NCBI GenBank assembly: GCA_948567375.1
Contig: CAOYZS010000005.1
Location: 186,001-250,000 of the forward strand
DNA from: Lunularia cruciata
Lineage: Eukaryota > Streptophyta > Marchantiopsida > Lunulariales > Lunulariaceae
DNA: 64,000 nucleotides
Reading direction: 5' to 3'
Numbering within the stretch: the first letter of the stretch is position 1; each line of letters starts with the position of its first letter. Made by a program: the position numbers and the translations under genes. Below the pieces are notes generated by a model that was not told the origin of the DNA, searched no databases, and worked only from the letters and a program-made list of their open reading frames with translations. This document shows, piece after piece, positions 57,421 through 64,000 of the stretch.

Positions 57421-58077
57421 TCTAGTTGAGCTAGAGTCAGTACCCCTCATATCGAGTTTCTGCTCGAAAACTCATGAGTGCCAAGGCAAACTCGGTTGCT
57501 CCCCTGCAGTGTCGCTTAGAAGCAGTGAGATACAAGAAGCATCAGCAAAACAAATCTACTCGCAAGAAAACCCAGCATTGCATGGGAAAGGACCAGTGAA
57601 ATAAACCCCATCGCAAGGAAACTTAGCACTGCACCAGAAGGGACAAGCAGGGAACCAAAAAATCACAATGCTTCACAAGAAAGGACTCGTGGGAGAAACC
57701 CATACAAACCACAAGAAAGGATAACGGGAAACCCCAGCGAACCCAAGTGGGAGAAATGCTAGCGACGGGAGAAGCAAGTAAGACCATTGAAACGAAATTA
57801 GGGGATCTTGTGAAAGGGCAAAAAATGGAGGCAAATGCAGCCTCGTGTTAAGTGAAGACCAGGTTCATTCAAACACATGTCCATAAGCGTTCGATGGAAG
57901 TCCATATAGCATAAAAATCCCTACTAGTGGTATCCGTAAGATAAAATACACTTTAGGAGGCAAGATGGTACAATTCTAAGGGAAGAAATATTGGTAGGCT
58001 CGAAAATGAACTACCCGCCTGGTAGAAAGAACTTATGTTCTCGGATCTCTATATATATTAAGCCCAATGATAGTATA
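57421..58077 (-). repeat. Penelope-type 3' module in inverted orientation
   Basis: The only clear minus-strand module in the window. It reads back through the same blocks (the gagtttctgctcgaaaactc block near 57460, then 'gccaaggcaaactcgg') to the RT end and 'agaacataagttctttc' near 58030. With 57270-57420 it forms an imperfect inverted repeat centred near 57420. Confidence 0.85.
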
Positions 58078-58236
58078 TATAGAGATCCAGGTTACCTTCG
58101 ATGCATGCTACCTTAGGGCTTTAACACTACTCTAGCATTGTGAATCATGTACATGTTGCTTATCGATTGTTTGCATTTCATCAGTTTGGATAACCCATTC
58201 CCAGAATAATTTTTGCTCTCATAGACCTATATATGT
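58078..58236 (+). repeat. Short Penelope-type tail
   Basis: From 'caggttaccttcgatgcatg' to a decayed hairpin ('cccattcccagaataat') and 'catagacctatata'. Copia-1 inserted into the sequence just after it. Confidence 0.8.
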
Positions 58237-58241
58237 AGCTA

Positions 58242-58683
58242 TGATAAGAACCAAGCTTCCTACCCTTTGAAGTGGAAGGTCTATCACTCCCTCTGATCTC
58301 TGATGTATCAGACATCACTACTGCAATACTAGATCTCTCCTCTTGTATCACAGCTCACAAGCATCAAGTAGGTTCTCTCACGCAGCACTAGTAGCCTCTA
58401 ATACTGAGATATCCAAAGACAATCCTGAGATGATGTTAGGCAACTCAGGACTTCACGAAATGCAAGGAAGAGGTGTTGGGAATCACCCTTGTTGAAGAAC
58501 TGACTGAAACAGGAGTAGAAAACACTCTTATATACACTTAAGCAAACCCTAGGGGGTTGCTTTGCATAACCCTAATTAGGGCTGCGCCCACTCTTTACCC
58601 TAAGTAGAGGACATCTGGCAGGGCTTCTAGAGGATTCTTCAAGTCAAGGGAAGTCTCTAAACTAGAGATTAACTAAACTAACA
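58242..58683 (-). repeat. Copia-1 3' LTR
   Basis: TG...CA ends. Differs from the 5' LTR by two substitutions that I can see ('gcgcccactc' against 'gcgccccctc', and 'ctagagg' against 'ctagggg'). Confidence 0.95.
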
Positions 58684-58692
58684 CTCCCACTT
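58684..58692 (-). promoter_or_regulatory. Copia-1 polypurine tract
   Basis: AAGTGGGAG on the minus strand, immediately 5' of the 3' LTR, where plus-strand DNA synthesis would be primed. It overlaps the pol stop codon (58691-58693). Confidence 0.82.
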
Positions 58693-61600
58693 AATGAGAG
58701 TTTAGGACTATTCCCATTTCTACTACACATTTCATGTGTTTATCTTTAGGTAATGCTTTTGTAAACACATCTGCTGTCATCTCCTGTGTAGGACAGTAAA
58801 CTAACTTCACAACATTCTCCTTTTCTTTCTCCTCTACAAATCTTCTTCTAATCTCAATGTGCTTAGTCCTTGGGTGATGTACAGGATTTTTGCTGAGTGC
58901 TATACTTCCTGTATTGTCACAGTACAATGTAGTAGGACTTTTCTGCTCAAAACCCAGCTCCTTAAGAAGTCTCCTGTTCCAGATGACTTCTTGAGTAGCA
59001 TTTGAGGCAGCCATAAATTCTGCCTCAGTAGTAGACAGTGCAACAGATGTTTGCTGCTTACTACGCCAACTGATTGCTCCACCACTAAGCATAACTACAT
59101 ATCCACTAGTTGATCTGCTGTTATCTGTGTCATCTCCCCAACTAGCATCTGTATATGCTTCAAGAGTAGGAGCAAGTATGTTACCTTGCCTTTTGTACTC
59201 CAAGAATGCATCTTGAGTACCCTTTAAGTACCTAAATACTCTCTTTATACCTTTCCAATGTACTTGTGCAGGGTTGCTAGTATATCTAGCTAGTGCTCCC
59301 ACTGCATAGCATATATCTGGTCTTGTACAGACCATGATAAACATTAGAGAACCAAGAGCACTCTGATACAACACTTTGTCACAGAGATTCACCTCCCCAT
59401 CTATGATTCTGCTGTGCTTCCACCCCAGATCAAGAGGTGTAGAGACAGGATTTGCCTCTGTCATCTGATACTTAGCTAGTATGGATCTCACATACTGTGG
59501 TTGGCTGATCCGGATCCATCCTGCTTCTCTGTCTCTGTTCACTTTGATTCCCAAAACGAGTTTTACAGCACCAAGGATAGTCATCTCAAAAACAGAGCAC
59601 AAGAAATCTATCACTCCTTTGATAGATTCACTGTTCCCCAACAGTAACAGATCATCTACATATACAGCTATGTATACATCATCTCTAGTATACACACTCA
59701 TGTCAGAATCTGCTTGTTTGAAATCCTGCTCTCTCAAGTATGAGTCTAGTTTCTCATACCAGGCTCTAGGAGCTTGCTTAAGGCCATATAAAGCCTTCTT
59801 AAGCAAGCATACTTTTCCTTTGCCTTCAGTATATCCATCTGGAACATCCATGTAAATAGTCTTTCTCAAATCTCCATTGAGAAAGGCTGTTTTCACATCT
59901 AACTGCTCCACTTCCCAATCTCTCTCTGCTGCAAGAGCTAGAAGCATGCGAATAGATCCATACCTGGCAACTGGTGCAAAAGTTTCTGAATAATCTATTG
60001 GTGCTTTCTGATTGAAGCCCTTTGCAACAAGTCTTGCCTTGTACTTCAGGATCTCATTCTCAGCTCCACGTTTGACCCTGAAAACCCATTTGCAGCCAAT
60101 TGCTTTCCTACCTGGTGGCAAATCAGCTAGTACCCATGTACCATTTGTCTGAAGAGACTTCTTCTCTTCTGCTATAGCCAACTCCCACTGACTCGAATCT
60201 GGTCTGAGCATAGCTTGCTGTAAAGTGACTGGATCACAATCTTCATGACAGATGTAAGATTCATCTAACATCTCTTCTGATAGAAGACCAAGTCTGTCAA
60301 TAGGTTTTCTATCTCTCTGTGATCTTCTTGGCTCTGTGCCCAGAAGATTCATGCCGTCTCTTGACATCTCTGGAGTCTCACTCAGAGATTCTGCATCTGC
60401 AGACTGCTTGTGGGAGTCACCTTCTGTAGTATCAGAATCAGAAACCACTGTCTGTTTAGGCCTTCTTTTGTACACCTTCAGACTCTCCTTTGGTGAACCA
60501 TCAGCTTCAGGTAGAGATTGCTCTTCTGATGATTGATCCGAAAAACTGACTCTGCAGCTTGGGAAGATAGATTGATCAGGCTGATCAAACTGATCAGCTT
60601 GCTTCTGCAACTGATCACTGTTCTCACTCCAAGTCCTCAATTCATCAAAGAGTACATCTCTACTTCTGATGATCTGTCCAGACTTAGGATTGTACAGAAG
60701 ATATCCTTTCAATCCCTCTTCATATCCTACAAAAAGCATTCTCTCAGCCTTCTTTGTGAACTTCCTCCTCTGCTCCTTGGGGATATGAACATAGGCAGGA
60801 CATCCAAAGACTTTCAAAGCTGAAAGATTAGGTGTCTTACCACTCCAGCATTCTTCAGGAGTTCTTCCTTGCAATGCTGTGGTACCACTGATATTTCTAA
60901 GAAAATTTGCAGTGCTAATTGCAGCACCCCAAAACTTTCTCTCCAGCTTGGCATGTTGGAGCATTGCCAATGCTTTGTCCACCAGTGTCCTATTCAACCT
61001 TTCTGCAACTCCATTCTGTGCAGGACTGTCTCTTGCAGTACAGTCAAGGAGGATTCCTTTTTCGGACAGAAAAGAGAGGAATTCCTCATTCCTGTACTCT
61101 CTGCCTCCATCTGTTCTCAATCGCTTGACTTTCCTCCCAGTCTGCAACTCAGCCATGGCTACAAACTTCTGGAATTTTCGCAGCACTTCATCCTTGCTTT
61201 TCATGAGATAGATAAAGCTCTTTCTACTGTAATCATCCACAAAAGAAATATAGTAGGCTGCTCCACTCAATGACTTCTCAGTCATGTATCCCCATACATC
61301 AGAATGTATGACATCTAGAATACCAGAAGCTCTAGATGAAGATTTCTTGGGGATAGGAGCCTTGTGTGCCTTACCTTCTGCACACCCAATGCAGAACTCG
61401 AGTTTTCCTTTGGGATCTAGTTTCAACCCATCCACTACCTTCTCCAGGGCAAATAGGTTTTGCACTGACAAATGCCCTAACCTCAAATGCCAGAGATGGA
61501 TATCATTTCTGTTTTCTGCTACCAATGCAGAATCAGAACCATCAGCTTCCATCAACTTGAACAGCTTCCCTTTGGCAGTACCATACCCAAGGACCAGCTC

Positions 61601-62185
61601 TCCTTTCTTCAAAGTACATTGATTTCTGTGGCTTTCAAACAGAACATCCACACCATGCTCCATGAGGCTATGTACTGATATCAAGTTCTTGGTGTAATCT
61701 GGAACATACAGTACATTTTCCAAATAGCCTTTTTCAGAACATCCCATGAAGGCAATAGGAACTTTGCCAGTTCCTAACACTGGATTCAGAATCCCAGGTC
61801 CACAACGAACACTCTTGGGAATCTTCAGAGGTTGAAGAGTTGAGAACAGCTCCTTCTGATAACAGATATGAGAGGTGGCTCCTGAGTCCAAGAACCATCC
61901 AGAACCGTTTGAGGACAATTGTGATTCTGCCAACATTCCACAATCCAGCTCTTCTGCTGAGTACCCCTCCTCATCGCTGACTATCTCATGGCACTCCTCT
62001 GAGTTGTAAGCTGAACTCCCAGATTTTCGTCCCTTTACTGGTTGAGGTCTCTTGCCTACCATCTTCAGCTCTCGTTCTCTCCTTTGTCCTCTCTTGGGAC
62101 ATCTGAGTGCAATATGACCTTTCTCATTACAGAAATAACAAGTCCTGTCATCAACACTACTAACTCCTTTACCAGAGTTACTCAC
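58691..62185 (-). CDS. Copia-1 pol polyprotein (zinc knuckle, protease, integrase, RT, RNase H)
   Basis: 1164 codons without interruption. Zinc knuckle CYFCNEKGHIALRC at residues 16-29. Aspartic protease DSGA at 100-103. Integrase zinc site His233, His238, Cys265, Cys268, and catalytic Asp296, Asp359 and Glu395 (35 residues between the last two). RT with LDVKTAFLNG near 762 and YVDD at 842-845. RNase H Asp1013, Glu1054 and Asp1090, ending shortly after DVFTKALPKDKH. All expected catalytic residues are present, so this pol could be functional. The zinc knuckle normally belongs to gag; here it sits after a frame change. The real start may not be the first Met, since the frame probably arose from a single gag-pol frame. 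Confidence 0.95.
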   Translation of the reverse strand: MSNSGKGVSSVDDRTCYFCNEKGHIALRCPKRGQRRERELKMVGKRPQPVKGRKSGSSAYNSEECHEIVSDEEGYSAEELDCGMLAESQLSSNGSGWFLDSGATSHICYQKELFSTLQPLKIPKSVRCGPGILNPVLGTGKVPIAFMGCSEKGYLENVLYVPDYTKNLISVHSLMEHGVDVLFESHRNQCTLKKGELVLGYGTAKGKLFKLMEADGSDSALVAENRNDIHLWHLRLGHLSVQNLFALEKVVDGLKLDPKGKLEFCIGCAEGKAHKAPIPKKSSSRASGILDVIHSDVWGYMTEKSLSGAAYYISFVDDYSRKSFIYLMKSKDEVLRKFQKFVAMAELQTGRKVKRLRTDGGREYRNEEFLSFLSEKGILLDCTARDSPAQNGVAERLNRTLVDKALAMLQHAKLERKFWGAAISTANFLRNISGTTALQGRTPEECWSGKTPNLSALKVFGCPAYVHIPKEQRRKFTKKAERMLFVGYEEGLKGYLLYNPKSGQIIRSRDVLFDELRTWSENSDQLQKQADQFDQPDQSIFPSCRVSFSDQSSEEQSLPEADGSPKESLKVYKRRPKQTVVSDSDTTEGDSHKQSADAESLSETPEMSRDGMNLLGTEPRRSQRDRKPIDRLGLLSEEMLDESYICHEDCDPVTLQQAMLRPDSSQWELAIAEEKKSLQTNGTWVLADLPPGRKAIGCKWVFRVKRGAENEILKYKARLVAKGFNQKAPIDYSETFAPVARYGSIRMLLALAAERDWEVEQLDVKTAFLNGDLRKTIYMDVPDGYTEGKGKVCLLKKALYGLKQAPRAWYEKLDSYLREQDFKQADSDMSVYTRDDVYIAVYVDDLLLLGNSESIKGVIDFLCSVFEMTILGAVKLVLGIKVNRDREAGWIRISQPQYVRSILAKYQMTEANPVSTPLDLGWKHSRIIDGEVNLCDKVLYQSALGSLMFIMVCTRPDICYAVGALARYTSNPAQVHWKGIKRVFRYLKGTQDAFLEYKRQGNILAPTLEAYTDASWGDDTDNSRSTSGYVVMLSGGAISWRSKQQTSVALSTTEAEFMAASNATQEVIWNRRLLKELGFEQKSPTTLYCDNTGSIALSKNPVHHPRTKHIEIRRRFVEEKEKENVVKLVYCPTQEMTADVFTKALPKDKHMKCVVEMGIVLNSH

Positions 62186-63002
62186 TCTGGTTTGCTCTGG
62201 TTTGCTCTGGTTTGCTCACTCTTCCATCTGGCACTCTTCTTGACTGAGAAGAAGCACTGAACAGAGCAGCATCTCCCTGCTCATATAACTTCAGCCCTTT
62301 GTCTTTCCTGTGTCTGCTAAACACCAGCAATTTGTGTATCACAAAATCCCATGTGACAGTTTCAACAGGTAAAACTTGCAGAGCTACTAGGACAGAGTCA
62401 TAGCTTGAAGGAAGACTATCTAAGAGATGATTGATCTCATACTTCTCTGTAAGTACAACCCCATCCTCCTTGATACACTTGAAAAGCTTTTGCAGTTTTG
62501 ACAGATAACAGATGAAATCTTCACCTTCCTCCAGTCTCAAGTTCTTTACTGTAGACCAGACTCGGTAGGAGCTCTCCTGCTTCTCAACAGTGTAATAGTT
62601 TCTGATCTTTTCCCAAATCTCCCAACTCCAAACATAAGTATCTACTAGGTCTCTAGCTGGCTCTTCCATAGCCCTCAACAGAAACCTCCTAGTAGTAGAG
62701 TGCTTGACTCTCTCCTCCTTGTTTGCCTCTAGCTCATCTATATCATGAGCTTCTAATGCAAACTCTAGACAGTCATAACTGTCTAAGATAGTCCTCACAT
62801 CCAAAGCCCAAGCTTTGTAGTTAGTCTTCCCCAGTTTCTCTATCTCTCTGAGTTCTCCTATCAACCCCAGTGGTGATTGTGGGCCCATAACCTGATAAGA
62901 ACCAAGCTTCCTACCCTTTGAAGTGGAAGGTCTATCACTCCCTCTGATCTCTGATGTATCAGACATCACTACTGCAATACTAGATCTCTCCTCTTGTATC
63001 AC
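62178..63002 (-). CDS. Copia-1 gag
   Basis: 274 codons. Contains the plant Copia gag core (KTNYKAWALDVRTILDSYD, WEKIRNYYTVEKQESSYRVW, EINHLLDSLPSSYDSVLVAL), which forms the virus-like particle. The first Met (63002) lies inside the 5' LTR, and the frame runs through the LTR end and primer site, where a second Met (62888-62886, ATGGGCCCA) is an alternative start. It ends just before the zinc knuckle, 8 bp past the pol start and in another frame, because of three tandem copies of a 10-bp unit at about 62187-62216. Confidence 0.92.
   Translation of the reverse strand: MIQEERSSIAVVMSDTSEIRGSDRPSTSKGRKLGSYQVMGPQSPLGLIGELREIEKLGKTNYKAWALDVRTILDSYDCLEFALEAHDIDELEANKEERVKHSTTRRFLLRAMEEPARDLVDTYVWSWEIWEKIRNYYTVEKQESSYRVWSTVKNLRLEEGEDFICYLSKLQKLFKCIKEDGVVLTEKYEINHLLDSLPSSYDSVLVALQVLPVETVTWDFVIHKLLVFSRHRKDKGLKLYEQGDAALFSASSQSRRVPDGRVSKPEQTRANQSE
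62879..62892 (-). promoter_or_regulatory. Copia-1 primer-binding site, half-tRNA type
   Basis: The minus strand reads GGTTATGGGCCCAC directly after the 5' LTR. The + strand gtgggcccataacc equals the anticodon arm of plant initiator tRNA-Met (CAT anticodon), not its 3' end. This is the arrangement of Drosophila copia, primed by a 5' half of the tRNA. Confidence 0.85.
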
Positions 63003-63334
63003 AGCTCACAAGCATCAAGTAGGTTCTCTCACGCAGCACTAGTAGCCTCTAATACTGAGATATCCAAAGACAATCCTGAGATGATGTTAGGCAACTCAGG
63101 ACTTCACGAAATGCAAGGAAGAGGTGTTGGGAATCACCCTTGTTGAAGAACTGACTGAAACAGGAGTAGAAAACACTCTTATATACACTTAAGCAAACCC
63201 TAGGGGGTTGCTTTGCATAACCCTAATTAGGGCTGCGCCCCCTCTTTACCCTAAGTAGAGGACATCTGGCAGGGCTTCTAGGGGATTCTTCAAGTCAAGG
63301 GAAGTCTCTAAACTAGAGATTAACTAAACTAACA
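62893..63334 (-). repeat. Copia-1 5' LTR with promoter elements
   Basis: 442 bp. On the minus strand a TATA box TATATAAG lies at 63185-63178, so the start site is expected near 63150 and U3 is about 150 bp. U3 contains a telo-box-like aaacccta (63195-63202) and a perfect palindrome ccctaattaggg (63221-63232). The first gag Met is about 150 nt downstream of the predicted start site. Confidence 0.9.
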
Positions 63335-63339
63335 AGCTA

Positions 63340-64000
63340 TGTGCTTGTCTGGCTTAGCTTATAGTGCGTTCTCTCGTTAGTTCCACCTTTTCATGCCTGT
63401 CCGTTCTGCTTTATTCTCTGCTCTCTAGCTCTCAGCTTGGCACTCTTCTAACTTGGCTCATTCCTTTGTTTTGTTATTAACTCCTCCTGGGTTTCGTTGC
63501 GCATCGCTCTCTGGTTTTACTGCTCACCCTGATAGACTTTGTCCTTGCAGGCATTTTGTAGGGATGTCTCACATCACTCACATTCTCCTGCTTTTGATCT
63601 TATTTTCTTTTTTCCCTTGTTCACAATTTTGTTCATGCCTACATTCTGCATTCGTCCGATTTCTGCTCTTTCAGGACTTTAAGCTCCAGTTGTTCATTTC
63701 TGTAGCCTTCCATTTCTGTAACCTTCCCTTGGCGGTTCATTATTTCATGTAGCACTGTTGAGAGATGGCTGTTTATTACTTCAAGCGGCGCTGTTGGAAG
63801 CAATCGGTGTTATCGTGGAGGTTCACTATGGCCGCTTTCTGCTTCCTTCAGTTGTTTAGCGTATCCGGACTCCAGTGTCCATAGTGCTGGGTGTGATATA
63901 CTTTATCCTGTCCTCTTACGCTTCGCTCTAGTTACACTCTTACATTTCTACCCGTTTCTGCAGCCCTATCCTTTGCGAAATGCCTGTCACATCCACACGT
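63340..64000 (+). repeat. Penelope-type module, third copy of the 37-kb block
   Basis: Collinear with 37140-37900 and 39170-39900 ('gcttatagtgcgttct', 'ttctaactggctcattcc', 'tgatagactttgtccttgcag', 'gcgctgttggaagcaa', 'cactccagtgtccatag'-like). It has a deletion across the hammerhead-like block near 63800 and runs off the right edge. Confidence 0.75.

Larger units (their letters stand above)
58242..63334 (-). mobile_element. Copia-1: complete, young Ty1/Copia retrotransposon
   Basis: Two 442-bp LTRs, a perfect 5-bp target duplication agcta (58237-58241 and 63335-63339), a primer site, gag, an uninterrupted pol and a purine tract, all read on the minus strand. Domain order is gag - zinc knuckle - protease - integrase - RT - RNase H, as in Ty1/Copia. 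It lies within a Penelope module. The single obvious lesion is a frame change at the gag/pol junction. Confidence 0.96.

Noticed and set aside
59481..61622. Several + strand open frames of 60-134 codons opposite Copia-1 pol
   Set aside because: All lie antisense to an intact 1164-codon pol with clear domains.
62879..62892. Possible tRNA-Met gene fragment
   Set aside because: The 14-nt match to initiator tRNA lies exactly at the LTR edge and has no acceptor or T arm. It is a primer-binding site.
1..64000. CRISPR array or prokaryotic operon
   Set aside because: The direct repeats are retroelement tails with variable, homologous interiors. Spliced bHLH exons and LTR elements show plant nuclear DNA.

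Overview
This is a plant nuclear window, roughly 10% host gene exons and unique intron and 90% retroelement sequence. The only host gene I can support is a MYC-type bHLH transcription factor on the + strand. Its visible coding exons (1877-2727, 17467-17886, 26442-26588) are separated by introns of 14.7 kb and 8.6 kb, and an upstream intron and first exon probably lie mostly left of the window. The bHLH sequence and the plant-type Ty1/Copia elements indicate a land plant. The very long transposon-filled introns and the Penelope-like elements with an N-terminal GIY-YIG domain (an arrangement known from green algae and some other lineages) make a seed-free plant such as a fern, lycophyte or bryophyte plausible, but I cannot fix the species.

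Almost all repeats are one Penelope-like element (PLE) family and its relatives, nearly always on the + strand. The fullest copy (48009-52535) reads: 5' leader with internal repeats, GIY-YIG endonuclease, PLE reverse transcriptase (RT), then about 1.2 kb of 3' non-coding sequence ending in a small hairpin (CCGTTC-CCA-GAACGG) and a 'ctcgtatacctatata' tail. Most other copies are 5'-truncated and begin directly after the tail of the preceding copy, so the elements form head-to-tail chains through introns and intergenic DNA. RT-bearing fragments lie at 9904-10335, 22249-24140, 28417-30300, 32405-32975, 33566-34452 and 38505-38975. GIY-YIG fragments lie at 3293-6000 and 53746-55060. Every coding copy I read is broken.

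Two Ty1/Copia families are layered on top. Copia-1 (58242-63334, minus strand) is complete and very young: its 442-bp LTRs differ at two positions, the target-site duplication is intact and pol is uninterrupted. Its primer-binding site matches the anticodon arm of initiator tRNA-Met (half-tRNA priming) and its gag/pol junction is shifted by a 10-bp tandem repeat. Solo or decayed relatives are at 8556-9010, 24150-26150, 44083-44524 and 56377-56945. Copia-2 (41473-45298, plus strand) is an internally deleted element with a canonical tRNA-Met primer site. Its 3' LTR was later hit by a Copia-1 element, now a solo LTR, and by a truncated PLE, giving a readable order of insertion. A solo LTR of a related family is at 55305-55534.

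Layout: 1-1876 probable upstream intron; 1877-26588 bHLH exons and two repeat-filled introns; 26589-27340 3' flank with no recognised gene; 27345-41472 PLE array; 41473-45298 Copia-2; 45299-58236 PLE array with the best full copy; 58237-63339 Copia-1; 63340-64000 PLE-type repeat running off the edge. No tRNA, rRNA or CRISPR features were seen.
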